From assembly GCF_000278215.1 (NCBI RefSeq), contig NZ_JH725064.1, positions 367,587-431,586 on the forward strand: 64,000 nt of DNA, in the 5' to 3' direction. This DNA comes from Bartonella rattimassiliensis 15908. GTDB taxonomy: Bacteria > Pseudomonadota > Alphaproteobacteria > Rhizobiales > Rhizobiaceae. The notes under the pieces are model-generated. The model worked only from the letters and a program-made list of their open reading frames with translations. It did not search any database and had not been told where the DNA came from. Made by a program: the position numbers and the translations under genes. Below, piece after piece: positions 41,379 through 51,178 of this stretch. Within the stretch, counting starts at the first letter, position 1. Every line of letters begins with the position of its first letter.

Positions 41379-42245
41379 ATGCTTTCTTCATTACAAAAGT
41401 TACTAACGATAATTTTGTTATTACTCCCTTTAATATATGGCGTAAAAAACGTTCATGCTGAGTTTAACTTAACCGAGTTATCGCTTTCTGGTTTAACGCT
41501 TGATGAGCAATATAAGCGTATTAAAGAAAGACTACAAGTTATTGAAAAAAGGATAAAATTTCTTGAAAAGACACTCGCTGATTTAACGCTTTCGCAAATA
41601 CGCGCTCATAATATAGAGCATGATAGGCTTCTACAAGAACAAGGAGATCTTAATGATGAGCGTTATAAGCTTAGTTTAAAATTAGGTGATTTAGCGAACA
41701 AAAAAACGGAATTAGCATATAGAGCGCATAAAGCAAGAGAGTATAGAGTAGGAGAGTATGAAAAAAAATTAAGTAAAACAAAAGAATATCTAAAATCTCG
41801 AAGCGCTTTTGAATTAGGATATAGTGATACAGCAAATGGAGAGATTCCTACAGATCATGATATTGATGAAATGGTGCAATTGTATCCCGTTTTTGTTCTT
41901 GGTTGTAAAATTGAAGAGAATCTATTAGACAGTGATATAGGGGATTTATTACGGAAAGATTTTGGTTGGAAGCGAGAAGATTTTAGTTGGGCGAAAAATG
42001 CAATCAATTCAATAGATCCTAAATTAATCGGGCACTTTGAAGAAATAATGGTGTTTAGTGTTTCAGATTTTGAAGAACATATAATTAGTGGTATAAAGGA
42101 TATGGTGATGCGCAATTCTTCAAATGTAAAAGTTGCACCTTTATTATGTAAAAGTACGAGACAAATATATAATATAATGCTGCCAGAAAAGAGAAAGAAT
42201 ATTATGGATCGTTTGCGTTTTTATGTTACAGAATGGTTCAAGTGA
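41379..42245 (+). CDS. Uncharacterised exported coiled-coil protein
   Basis: A 288-residue protein I do not recognise. Residues 1-27 look like a signal peptide (hydrophobic LLTIILLLLPLIYG, cleavage likely after VHA). Residues about 38-130 are a charged, heptad-rich coiled coil (YKRIKERLQVIEKRIKFLEKTLADL). The C-terminal 150 residues are globular, with two cysteines (GCK, LLCK) that could form a disulfide in the periplasm. It stands alone between AT-rich spacers. Exported and envelope-related is inference; a lineage-specific gene is likely. Confidence 0.75.
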   Translation: MLSSLQKLLTIILLLLPLIYGVKNVHAEFNLTELSLSGLTLDEQYKRIKERLQVIEKRIKFLEKTLADLTLSQIRAHNIEHDRLLQEQGDLNDERYKLSLKLGDLANKKTELAYRAHKAREYRVGEYEKKLSKTKEYLKSRSAFELGYSDTANGEIPTDHDIDEMVQLYPVFVLGCKIEENLLDSDIGDLLRKDFGWKREDFSWAKNAINSIDPKLIGHFEEIMVFSVSDFEEHIISGIKDMVMRNSSNVKVAPLLCKSTRQIYNIMLPEKRKNIMDRLRFYVTEWFK

Positions 42246-43080
42246 AATAATGACAAATTTTGAATTCTAGAAAAATTTTTGATTGATATATTCTATAAAA
42301 ATTTTAAAGGTCTTATAATAAACGGTCAGCAATCTTTTTTGTATCTAAAAAAATAATTGACTTTTTCTTGTATAATACTTGTATGACGACAATGTACTTA
42401 TTTATATTTTAAAGTTCAGGAAAATATAAGATAGAGTGTTGACTTAAGGTATTATAAAATAAGTATATTTCTTATAATAATGTAGTCTATAAAGATAGAA
42501 TGTATAAATGTTATTCAATTGAAAAATTGATACGTGAGTTTTTATAACAGTTTGGATTTTTCGTTATTATGAATAAGAGGAGATTTTTTATCTCTTTCCA
42601 GCATAGGAAGTGCGCGGCTTTATACACAAATGGATTATCATCAGTTAAAACAAATATTAGATGCTAAAAGAGTTAAATTTTTATTGTTTAAAATATAGGA
42701 CATGTTGGCTTATGGCTGAATCACCTGAAAATGAGAAAAAGCTTAAGGAATGAATAAGAAACAATTTGATTTAAAGAAGATGTAGCGTGATATTGATGAT
42801 CTTCTATAGGATTTAGAGCGAATTGAAGGAGACTTTTTTTATGAGCTTAGCGGAGTTGAGGCATAATCGTTAATTATGAAATTTATTTCATCTTCTTTTA
42901 GACAATTTTCTTTCTATTAAAAGAGATAGGTATTAGTATTTCTACTTGAGGGGTTTTAACACTGCGTGAAATATGTAAGTCATGTGGAGCAGTAGTGTGT
43001 ATAAAAAAAGTAGCAAAGATATTTTCACAATGTATTGCCTTGATAAGTAAAAAATATTTTTCATAAAGAAAGAAAAAAGA
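42246..43080. other. AT-rich gene-poor region, possible decayed coding fragments
   Basis: No intact gene is supported in 835 bases. Fragments with coding character appear around 42631-42700 (MDYHQLKQIL...) and 42749-42870 (MNKKQFDLKKM, then RDIDDLL, DLERIEGDFFYEL, interrupted by TAG stops). They look like the remains of a small charged protein. There is no clear promoter or terminator. Confidence 0.45.
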
Positions 43081-43770
43081 ATGGCAGTTTCTCCTATGAG
43101 TATTTTTCAATCTATTTTATCACGAAAATCAATTCGCGCTTTTACCAGCCAGCCAGTTAGTCTGGAAACAATCAAAGAGATCTTAAAACTTGCGGCACGT
43201 GCACCATCTGGAACAAATATTCAGCCATGGCAAGTGATCGTGCTTACAGGAAATGTATTACAGAAAGTAGGGCAAGAGCTTTCACAACTTGTGCTTTCAG
43301 GTGTAAAAGGAGAGCGTGAATATAATTATTATCCACGTCAGTGGCGTGAGCCTTATATTTCAAGGCGCCGAAAAGTTGGTTTAGAACTTTATCAGAGTCT
43401 TGGAATTCAAAAAGGAGATGAAGAAAAAGTACTTTATCAAAGGGCGCGAAATTTTTTATTTTTCGATGCACCCGTAGGACTCTTATTTACAATGGATCAC
43501 GACATGGAAATGGGGAGTTGGCTTGATTTGGGTATGTTTATGCAGACCATTATGTTAGCAGCACGTGGATTTGGGTTAGATACCTGTCCCCAAGCAGCTT
43601 TTGCTGATTATCATAAACAGATTCGTACACTTTTATCTGTCCCTTTGGATCGCCACATTATCTGCGGTATGGCGCTTGGTTACCGTGATATAAGTGCTCC
43701 AGAAAACAATTTTGAGACAGAACGAGAACCGTTAGAAAACTTTGTCCGCTTTATTGAAGCATATCCATAA
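43081..43770 (+). CDS. Nitroreductase family protein
   Basis: A 229-residue FMN-dependent NAD(P)H oxidoreductase of the nitroreductase superfamily. SRKSIRAFTSQPV (about residues 15-27) and ARAPSGTNIQPWQVIVLTG (about 40-60) bind FMN; the C-terminal ICGMALGYRD is the conserved glycine segment. The substrate cannot be told from sequence. The start could be ATG 43081 or ATG 43096 (MSIFQSIL); neither has a strong ribosome site, though AAAGAAAG-type purines precede 43081. No operon partner. Confidence 0.88.
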   Translation: MAVSPMSIFQSILSRKSIRAFTSQPVSLETIKEILKLAARAPSGTNIQPWQVIVLTGNVLQKVGQELSQLVLSGVKGEREYNYYPRQWREPYISRRRKVGLELYQSLGIQKGDEEKVLYQRARNFLFFDAPVGLLFTMDHDMEMGSWLDLGMFMQTIMLAARGFGLDTCPQAAFADYHKQIRTLLSVPLDRHIICGMALGYRDISAPENNFETEREPLENFVRFIEAYP

Positions 43771-44113
43771 AATATTTTATATAATTAAGCATATGCTTTG
43801 AAGAGCTTAGTGCATTATAAAGGAATATTTTCGGTAAGAATCTTTTATTTTTATTGAATTCTGATACTGTTATGTTAACATTCATTTTATTACGTTTAAA
43901 ATATTAAGAAAGTAATGGCTCTAGGGGCATTGTCCATTTTGAAGGTTGGTAATGGAAAGCGCTATAGAAAGAAAGTGTTGGATGGTGGCGAGACGAGCAA
44001 CATTCTTGTTTATTGCTGTCATTTTTTTAGTTTATCTCGTAATTTGATTTTAGACGAGGCAACTATTATAGAAAAGCGTGTGCTCAAACTATGCTAGAGT
44101 TTTGAGGTGGTGC
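43771..44113. other. Spacer upstream of the serine dehydratase gene
   Basis: 343 bases, AT-rich. It contains one candidate short membrane-peptide gene at 43952-44047. The other open frame (43915-44097) overlaps that candidate and has no family resemblance. Confidence 0.5.
43952..44047 (+). CDS. Candidate 31-residue single-helix membrane peptide
   Basis: ATG 43952 follows AAGG by about six bases and opens a 31-codon frame ending in TGA. The product has a positively charged N-terminus (MESAIERKCWMVARR) followed by one hydrophobic helix (FLFIAVIFLVYLVI), the layout of bacterial small membrane proteins. It ends 66 bases before the serine dehydratase start. It could equally be chance or the remnant of a larger gene. 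Confidence 0.35.
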   Translation: MESAIERKCWMVARRATFLFIAVIFLVYLVI

Positions 44114-45505
44114 GTGTTTTTATCTGTTTTTGAACTTTTTAAAATTGGTATTGGTCCTTCTAGCTCGCATACGATGGGGCCGATGACAGCTGCTAATATG
44201 TTTTTGCAAAAGATACGAGATTTTTCTCAGACGTCTGATATTCAAGTTTCTCGTATACGTGTTTATCTTTATGGTTCTTTGGCTTTCACGGGTATTGGTC
44301 ATGCGACAGATAGGGCCATCATATTAGGACTTTTAGGAGAAAAAGCTTCTACTGTTGATCCTGATAACGTGGGATTCCTGTTAAAAAAAGTTATACATGA
44401 AAAAAAAGTACAACCAGAAGGGCATCTCGCTTATCTGTTTGATTTGCAACGTGATCTTATTTTTGAACGAAAGGAAACTCTACCTGGACATACGAATGGA
44501 CTAGCATTTGAAGGACTTGATACTGATGGGGGTGTTGTTTTGCGGCAGATTTATTATTCTATCGGTGGTGGTTTTGTTGTGACTGAGGATGAATTAAGCC
44601 AGGTGAATGGTAATATAGAACCAGAAGCTTTTGAGGTGCCATATCCTTTTGATTCTGCTCGTACAATGTTATCAATGGCAGAAAAGTCAGGTCTTTCAAT
44701 TGCTGAAATGAAGCGCTTAAATGAGGAAATAAAGATAGAGCGTTCTTCTCTTGATGCAGGACTCGATGAGATTTTTTCAGCTATGACGAATTGTATTGAT
44801 AGAGGTCTTTCACAAGAAGGTGAGTTGCCTGGTGGCTTGCGTGTTCCAAGACGTGCTAAAAAATTGCATGAAACGCTTTTGGAAAATCAAAAGAAAAATT
44901 GTAATTATCCACTTTGGGCAAATGATTGGCTTTCGGTATATGCTATAGCAGTCAATGAAGAAAATGCAGCAGGTGGTCGTGTTGTTACAGCACCAACAAA
45001 TGGGGCTGCTGGTGTTATTCCAGCCGTTTTGCGTTACTATATTCAATTTAATGATGATCCAAATCGAAAGGGAATACATGATTTTCTATTAACAGCAGCA
45101 GCTATTGGTGGTGTTATCAAACATAATGCCTCTATTTCTGGTGCAGAAGTTGGGTGTCAAGGTGAAGTTGGAACGGCATCTTCAATGGCTGCAGCAGGAT
45201 TGACTGCAGCGTTAGGTGGGACACCAGCTCAAATTGAAAATGCAGCAGAGATTGCCCTTGAGCATCATTTGGGAATGACGTGTGATCCTGTTGCAGGTCT
45301 TGTCCAAGTTCCTTGTATTGAGCGTAATGCAATGGGAGCTGTTAAGGCGGTAACGGCTTCTTCTCTTGCATTATATGGTAATGGAGATCATTTTGTTTCT
45401 CTTGATGCTTGTATAGAAACAATGCGCCAAACTGGTCATGATATGAGTGAACGCTATAAAGAAACAAGTAAAGGTGGCCTTGCAGTCAATACAATATCTT
45501 GTTAA
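44114..45505 (+). CDS. sdaA: L-serine ammonia-lyase (L-serine dehydratase)
   Basis: A 463-residue iron-sulfur serine dehydratase converting L-serine to pyruvate and ammonia. The N-terminal beta domain opens with [17 protein letters not shown], and the alpha domain has the cluster cysteines in [11 protein letters not shown] and [19 protein letters not shown] chose GTG 44114 ((M)[11 protein letters not shown]) because GAGGTGG lies just upstream and homologues begin there; the frame is open further upstream. It feeds carbon from serine into the TCA cycle. Confidence 0.93.
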   Translation: MFLSVFELFKIGIGPSSSHTMGPMTAANMFLQKIRDFSQTSDIQVSRIRVYLYGSLAFTGIGHATDRAIILGLLGEKASTVDPDNVGFLLKKVIHEKKVQPEGHLAYLFDLQRDLIFERKETLPGHTNGLAFEGLDTDGGVVLRQIYYSIGGGFVVTEDELSQVNGNIEPEAFEVPYPFDSARTMLSMAEKSGLSIAEMKRLNEEIKIERSSLDAGLDEIFSAMTNCIDRGLSQEGELPGGLRVPRRAKKLHETLLENQKKNCNYPLWANDWLSVYAIAVNEENAAGGRVVTAPTNGAAGVIPAVLRYYIQFNDDPNRKGIHDFLLTAAAIGGVIKHNASISGAEVGCQGEVGTASSMAAAGLTAALGGTPAQIENAAEIALEHHLGMTCDPVAGLVQVPCIERNAMGAVKAVTASSLALYGNGDHFVSLDACIETMRQTGHDMSERYKETSKGGLAVNTISC

Positions 45506-46534
45506 GAGCTAGAACGTTTGTCAATCCATAACAAGATTGTTTGGACTAAATTATTTGGAGAGGGATTATTTTGTCTTCCTGCTAGAGCTTATATTTTTTG
45601 TTACATATAAATCGGAATTCAAATTTAATTTAGCAACATGCATGAAATAAGTTTGAGGGGGGAGTGTCTCCTTAACGAGTAACTTTTGTGTGGGAAATTG
45701 AAGAAAGAGTCTTGCCTATATCTGTTTGAATTTGACTCTCAAATGCCAAAACAATTTAATTTGGAAAAAATAAAAAAGTACAAAGTAAAATTAGTGATCA
45801 ATCTGCTATTACTTTTTCTAGGTTTTATTGCGTTTAAAAGCTTGCCATAACAATATCCTTAAGTAAAAGAAGATATGAATCAGTATCTAAGAAAAATTTT
45901 TTTTAATTTGAATGATTATGACGAGGTGAGAGAAGATATTAAAGATTTTAAGTTTTTAGACGAGAAAATCTTTTGAGCATTTGGTATGATGAAAAAAATA
46001 CCTTAAAAAGAAAACTTTAAAGAGAAATATCTCTCAATCTTAAATTTATTTCACAATAACGCGCGCGAATAGTGCAAAATTTATTGAATAGTGACATTTT
46101 TATTGATGAAGATAGTAAATCAACACCAATTCTTCGTTTATCAGCTTTCAATTTATAATAAAAATTCTTGGCATTTAATATTTTTTATAAAACGAAGTTG
46201 CAAGGTAAATTTATGCGTTCTTAAGGCGAATTTTCTTTATTGAATTTTTATGATACTCTCTAACGTGATAGGTTTTCATCTAATTAAATCATTTATTTTG
46301 TATAGAGAAGTATCAAGGATAATTTTTGATCTTAAATCAAAAAGTAGAAAAATATGTGGTATTTTTTATATTCTAAAAAAATGATTTGATTGGAATCTTA
46401 AAGGTATTTACTGGGATAACTGGAAAAATCATTAAAGCAATTTCTACAATTTAAGAAAAAAAGTATGTCTATCAAAGTCTTGAACTTTAGATAATGGTGT
46501 TAATAGTGAAATAATTCTAGATAGTTTGTAGAAT
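45506..46534. other. One-kilobase AT-rich region without intact gene
   Basis: No gene is supported. A short frame at 45743-45850 would encode MPKQFNLEKIKKYKVK followed by a hydrophobic helix, with further fragments downstream (DMNQYLRKIFFNLNDYDEVREDIKDF at about 45873-45950) cut by stops. These resemble the fragments at 42749-42870. I read the region as decayed coding DNA. Confidence 0.45.
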
Positions 46535-46813
46535 TTAAATATTTGTTGCTCCTAGACGGATTTTAATAGGCACATTACCGGTTTGACTCGCAACGCGTAA
46601 ATGTATGCGTACAGGAGGCATTATGAGGCGATGATTGCGCATTGTCTGGCAAATGAGAAAATTAATGAGAGATTGTGTATCTAATGCAGTTGAATTATAT
46701 TTCAAACCAGTAAGTTTTACAGCAGCATCGTGAAGAGAACGCAATGAAAGGAGATATGATTGCTTCAATAAAATTTCTTTTTCATAGAATGAAGCAAAAG
46801 CATTATCTATCAT
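46535..46813 (-). CDS. Hypothetical protein downstream of the D,D-carboxypeptidase
   Basis: A 92-residue product I do not recognise. TAGGAT lies about eight bases before the ATG, and the gene starts 31 bases after the stop of the carboxypeptidase gene on the same strand, suggesting one transcript. The N-terminal half is helical (YEKEILLKQSYLLSLRSLHDAA); the second half is basic with a possible beta-hairpin (RLIMPPVRIHLRV). No signal peptide or membrane segment. It may be a soluble, lineage-restricted protein. Confidence 0.5.
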   Translation of the reverse strand: MIDNAFASFYEKEILLKQSYLLSLRSLHDAAVKLTGLKYNSTALDTQSLINFLICQTMRNHRLIMPPVRIHLRVASQTGNVPIKIRLGATNI

Positions 46814-46844
46814 AGTACTATCCTAACGCAGAATTCAAGAACTT

Positions 46845-48170
46845 TTAATAAGCTACAGTATAGCAGTTAAAATTTGCTTTCTTCAATGTAGAACAAGCAT
46901 CGAATGCAGCTTTTTTTGTTTGAAATCCTGTAAATCGCGCTCGATAATAATGCTGCCCATTTTTTTCAAATAGTTGCATCTGTGAAGATGCGTACTTTAA
47001 AGTGGGAAATGCTGTATTTTTTGCTTTTAAGAGCAGAGCTCTTGCTTGTTCTTTACTAGGAAGAGAACCAATTTGAACAGCCCATCCAGCATTTGTGGAA
47101 AAAGAGACAGTTACCATTTTATCATTTTTAACTAGTATAGCTTTTTGAGGATTAGGTATTGGTATAATTATTTTATTAACAGCAGTTATTGCGATATTAG
47201 AATTTTTAGGTTGTTCTGCAAATGCTGTCAACATAGTCGAAATTTCATCATCAAAATTGCTTGAATCAGCTTTAATAGTTGGTATAGGAGTGTTTGCACC
47301 AGTGGGTAAGTGATAATGTACAGAGGCCATTAAATGTCCATCATTTTTCATTTGACTTGCTTTTGGTAAATATTGATTTAATAAGCTAGCCATATGCTTG
47401 TCACGTGCGGTAGATGATTTACCTCCCATAACAACAGCGACAACAGAGCGTCCCTCAAGACGTATCGAAGTTGCTAAATTAGAACCTGACATTTGTGTGT
47501 ATCCCGTTTTAATTCCATCAACACCTTTCATCATTTTTACGAGTTTGTTGTGGTTATTAATCGTATGTCCACGGAAATTAAAACTTTTTATTTTGAATAA
47601 CTTATATTGTTTTGGAAAATGTTTACGCAAAGCTAATGACAAAGTAGCTATATCTCGCGCCGTAGAATAATTGCGCACATCCGGAAGTCCTGAAGCGTTT
47701 GCAAAATGTGTATGCTTCATACCAAGTTTATGAGCCTTTGCTGTCATCATTTGAGCAAATTTTTTCTCATTACCTCCAAGATATTCTGCAATGGCAGCAG
47801 CAACATCATTTGCGGATCTTGTAATGAGTGCTTTAGCAGCTGCTTCTGCAGAGATCGTTTGGCCTGCTTTAAATCCAATTTTGGTTGGTGGACGCATTGC
47901 AGCATCATGTGAAACAGGAATTGGTGTATTTGGTGTCACACGACGCATCTGTATAGCTTCAAAGAGTAGATACAGTGTCATCATTTTTGTTAAAGAAGCA
48001 GGATAACGTTTCAGTGTCGCATTAGCTTGAAATAGAGTTTTTCCTGTAATAGCATCTATGACAATAGCAGCATACTTATCAGGATATGCTTCTTGAGGTG
48101 TAGCTAATGCCCAACAACAAGAAAAAACTAACATAACAAAAGAAATTGCTATTTTTTTATAGCAGCGCAT
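46845..48170 (-). CDS. D-alanyl-D-alanine carboxypeptidase with SPOR domain
   Basis: A 441-residue periplasmic penicillin-binding protein of the S11 family that trims the terminal D-Ala of peptidoglycan stems. A signal peptide spans residues 1-23 (FVMLVFSCCWALA). The catalytic motifs are SLTK (residues 59-62), SAN (about 123) and KTG (about 228). The last 80 residues form a SPOR domain (AVQIGSLPSKEQARALL ... YRARFTGF), which should target it to septal glycan. An in-frame GTG at 48194 would add eight residues; ATG 48170 fits the signal peptide. Confidence 0.92.
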   Translation of the reverse strand: MRCYKKIAISFVMLVFSCCWALATPQEAYPDKYAAIVIDAITGKTLFQANATLKRYPASLTKMMTLYLLFEAIQMRRVTPNTPIPVSHDAAMRPPTKIGFKAGQTISAEAAAKALITRSANDVAAAIAEYLGGNEKKFAQMMTAKAHKLGMKHTHFANASGLPDVRNYSTARDIATLSLALRKHFPKQYKLFKIKSFNFRGHTINNHNKLVKMMKGVDGIKTGYTQMSGSNLATSIRLEGRSVVAVVMGGKSSTARDKHMASLLNQYLPKASQMKNDGHLMASVHYHLPTGANTPIPTIKADSSNFDDEISTMLTAFAEQPKNSNIAITAVNKIIIPIPNPQKAILVKNDKMVTVSFSTNAGWAVQIGSLPSKEQARALLLKAKNTAFPTLKYASSQMQLFEKNGQHYYRARFTGFQTKKAAFDACSTLKKANFNCYTVAY

Positions 48171-48194
48171 AATTTTTTTACAGTTAATATACAC

Positions 48195-48534
48195 TTGCAG
48201 TATCCTATTTCTCCATTTATTTTAAGGACCTATAAAGTTTCCTTTTTTGTAACTTGTTGATGCAGTTTAGACGAACGGTATTACTAATTTATTTACAGAA
48301 GTTATTTTATGAGCGACTTGAAGCCAATCATTAGGGGGAAAGCTTTTTTCTTATACTAACAGGTATTGCAATAGTTAAGAAAGAACTTAAAATTAATAAA
48401 ATATGTGCTGCATGGAACACTATAATGGAACAAACGCTCATAATAAGCTCTAGACTTCATGTTATGCATAATGAAGTATTATGCATAATGAAAAGGGCAA
48501 GAATTAGAACGAAGGGAGGCATGGTGCGGTTAGA
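48195..48534. other. Spacer upstream of the clpS remnant, with a tandem repeat
   Basis: 340 bases, AT-rich, between divergent transcription units. TTATGCATAATGAA occurs twice with a 17-base period (48462-48475 and 48479-48492). The frame at 48425-48634 crosses into clpS in the wrong phase, although part of it (GGMVRLECLRLEQ) might descend from an original ClpS N-terminus. Confidence 0.5.
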
Positions 48535-48813
48535 ATGTCTAAGGCTAGAGCAAAACTCAAAAAAACTAGATTATATCAAGTTCTTTTACTCAATGATAAT
48601 TATGCATCTATGGATTTTTTTGTTTTCATTTTGAAAAACTTTTTTAAAAAAGTTTCGAAGAAGAAACACGGATTATGTTAAATGCTTATCACAAGGGGAT
48701 AGGTGAATGTGGAGCTTATACTTAGTGAAGTTGCTGAAATGAAAATAGTACAAGTGAGGGAGTGTGCGCGTCAAAATAAACAACCGTTACAATGTGTAAT
48801 GGAATGGAAGTGA
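48535..48813 (+). pseudogene. clpS: ATP-dependent Clp protease adaptor ClpS, frameshifted remnant
   Basis: Three segments of a ClpS protein are readable in order but in two frames. From ATG 48535: RLYQVLLLNDNYASMDFFVFILKNFF equivalents up to the T6/A6 run at 48640-48651. Then, one base out of frame, FEEETRIMLN and KGIGECGAYT. After an extra G near 48725, the original frame returns with EVAEMKIVQVRECARQN and QPLQCVMEWK, ending TGA 48811-48813. One-base deletion plus one-base insertion leave internal stops. ClpS delivers N-end-rule substrates to ClpA; here the substrate-pocket motif NDDYTPM has also drifted (NDNYASM). clpA starts 6 bases later. Confidence 0.85.
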
Positions 48814-48819
48814 GGAATT

Positions 48820-51171
48820 ATGCCATCTTTTACACCTAGTCTTGAAGAGGTTTTGCATCGTGCATTAACAATTGCCACTCAAGCGCGGCATGAATATGCA
48901 ACATTAGAGCATCTTCTCCTTGCACTATTAGATGATGCCGATGCAAATTCCGTTATTCAGGCATGCCAAGTAGATGTGGAAGAATTGCGAGAGCGCTTAA
49001 CCAATTATCTTCGCTCAGAGTTAGATGAGCAGATTAAAGCTGATGAGGATACAAAACCTACAGCTTTTTTCCAACGTGTTATTCAACGTGCGATGATTCA
49101 TGCACAATCTGTTGGAAAAGATGAAGTATCAGGGGCAAATGTTCTTGTTGCGATTTTTTCTGAACATGAAAGCCATGCAGCATATTTTCTTCAAGAAATG
49201 GGAATGACGCGTTATGATGCTGTACGTTTTATTTCACATGGTATCACGCATGAGGATGGATTATCCATGTTGCTTGAAGGACTTGAAGAGCAATTAGATC
49301 AGCAGATTTTGGACAATGGCGAAAGGGTAACAAGTGTTCTAACGAGCTATTGTGTTAATCTCAATTGTAAAGCACGTAATGGAAAAATTGATTTATTAAT
49401 CGGCCGTGAAATCGAAATTTCACGCATAGTTCAGATTTTATGTCGGAGGTCAAAGAACAATCCGCTTTTGGTTGGTGATCCTGGCGTAGGAAAAACCGCT
49501 ATAATTGAGGGATTGGCAAAGCGCATTGTTGATGGACAGGTGCCTGAAGCTTTATCAAATGCAACGATATTTTCTCTTGATATGGGGGGGCTTGTTGCTG
49601 GTACACGTTATCGCGGTGATTTTGAAGAACGATTAAAGCAAGTTATTAAAGAGTTTGAGCTGTATCCAGATGCTATTTTATTTATTGATGAAATTCATAC
49701 CTTAATTGGAGCAGGGGCGACATTAGGAGGAAATATGGATGCAGCAAATCTTTTAAAACCAGCATTATCTTCTGGAACTGTGCGGTGTATTGGTTCAACA
49801 ACTTACAGAGAATATCGCAAATTCTTTGAACAAGATCGTGCTTTAGAGCGCCGTTTTCAAAAGATTGATATTAATGAACCTTCTGTTACCGATACCATTA
49901 AAATTTTACAGGGGATGAAGCCTTACTTTGAAGATTTTCATCAGATTAAATATACAAATCAAGCGATGAAGGCATCTGTAGAACTATCTTCACGTTATAT
50001 GATTGATCGTAGATTACCTGACAAAGCAATTGATATTATTGATGAAAGTGGCGCAGCACAAAAGCTTTTACCACAAAAACAGCGCAAAAAGAGTATAGGG
50101 ATTAAAGAAATTGAAGCTACTGTTGCTACAATTGCAAGGATTCCACCAAAAACAGTTTCGCGGAATGATCAGAAGATACTGAGTAAGCTTGAAAGAGAGC
50201 TCAAGCATGTTATTTATGGGCAAGATCAGGCAATTTCCGTATTAGTGTCATCAATTAAGTTGTCGCGAGCAGGTTTACGTGAACCAGATAAACCAATAGG
50301 AAGTTATTTATTTTCAGGGCCAACAGGTGTAGGAAAAACTGAAGTTGCAAAACAGCTTGCATCGTCTTTAGGCATTAAGCTATTGCGTTTTGATATGTCA
50401 GAATATATGGAGCGGCATACGGTAGCACGCTTAATCGGAGCACCTCCAGGTTATATAGGGTTTGACCAAGGAGGTCTCCTTACAGATGCAGTTGATCAAA
50501 AACCTCACGCAGTCCTATTGCTCGATGAGATTGAGAAAGCGCATCCAGAGTTACTTAATATTTTATTGCAGATCATGGATTATGGTAGATTAACAGACAA
50601 TAATGGTAAGAAAATTGATTTTCGCAATATTATTTTGATTATGACAACCAATGCTGGTGCTTCAGATATGGCAAAATCAGCTATTGGATTTGGAAAAATA
50701 CAGCGTGATAGTGAGGATGTCGAAGCAATCAATCGACTATTTACACCAGAATTTCGTAATCGATTAGATGCAATTATTCCGTTTGCACCTTTATCTCCAT
50801 TAATCATTAATCAGATAGTGCAAAAATTTATTTTTCAACTTGAAGCACAATTAGCTGATCGGGGGATTTCGTTTGAATTAAGCCCTTCTGCAACTTTATG
50901 GCTTTCTAATAAGGGATATGATTTCCATATGGGAGCACGCACATTAGGACGTGTTATACAAGAATACATTAAAAAGCCATTAGCTGATGAAATTTTATTT
51001 GGAAAATTACGCAATGGTGGCATTGTTCACGTATTGACGCAAAAGTCAGATGGCGAAAAAGAAAAATTACAGTTAAAAATTTCCTCTCCCGATATAGCTG
51101 TTAGCGCAAAGAAAAATAAAATGAAAAATTTTACAAAAAAACGTGTAGGAAAGAAAAGCACAACATCTTAA
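48820..51171 (+). CDS. clpA: ATP-dependent Clp protease ATP-binding subunit ClpA
   Basis: A 783-residue AAA+ unfoldase that feeds substrates to ClpP. The N-domain (residues 1-150) begins PSFTPSLEEVLHRAL; D1 has Walker A GDPGVGKT and Walker B LFIDEIHTLIG; D2 has GPTGVGKTE and LLLDEIEKAHPE. The ClpP-contact loop region IGFGK (I-G-F/L) is present after DMAKSA. The C-terminus is a lysine-rich tail. Its usual partner clpS, immediately upstream, is broken. Confidence 0.95.
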   Translation: MPSFTPSLEEVLHRALTIATQARHEYATLEHLLLALLDDADANSVIQACQVDVEELRERLTNYLRSELDEQIKADEDTKPTAFFQRVIQRAMIHAQSVGKDEVSGANVLVAIFSEHESHAAYFLQEMGMTRYDAVRFISHGITHEDGLSMLLEGLEEQLDQQILDNGERVTSVLTSYCVNLNCKARNGKIDLLIGREIEISRIVQILCRRSKNNPLLVGDPGVGKTAIIEGLAKRIVDGQVPEALSNATIFSLDMGGLVAGTRYRGDFEERLKQVIKEFELYPDAILFIDEIHTLIGAGATLGGNMDAANLLKPALSSGTVRCIGSTTYREYRKFFEQDRALERRFQKIDINEPSVTDTIKILQGMKPYFEDFHQIKYTNQAMKASVELSSRYMIDRRLPDKAIDIIDESGAAQKLLPQKQRKKSIGIKEIEATVATIARIPPKTVSRNDQKILSKLERELKHVIYGQDQAISVLVSSIKLSRAGLREPDKPIGSYLFSGPTGVGKTEVAKQLASSLGIKLLRFDMSEYMERHTVARLIGAPPGYIGFDQGGLLTDAVDQKPHAVLLLDEIEKAHPELLNILLQIMDYGRLTDNNGKKIDFRNIILIMTTNAGASDMAKSAIGFGKIQRDSEDVEAINRLFTPEFRNRLDAIIPFAPLSPLIINQIVQKFIFQLEAQLADRGISFELSPSATLWLSNKGYDFHMGARTLGRVIQEYIKKPLADEILFGKLRNGGIVHVLTQKSDGEKEKLQLKISSPDIAVSAKKNKMKNFTKKRVGKKSTTS

Positions 51172-51178
51172 AAGCATG

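Noticed and set aside
48425-48634. A 69-codon frame upstream of clpA as an independent gene
   Set aside because: It reads clpS sequence in the wrong phase over most of its length; the ClpS motifs are in the other frames.
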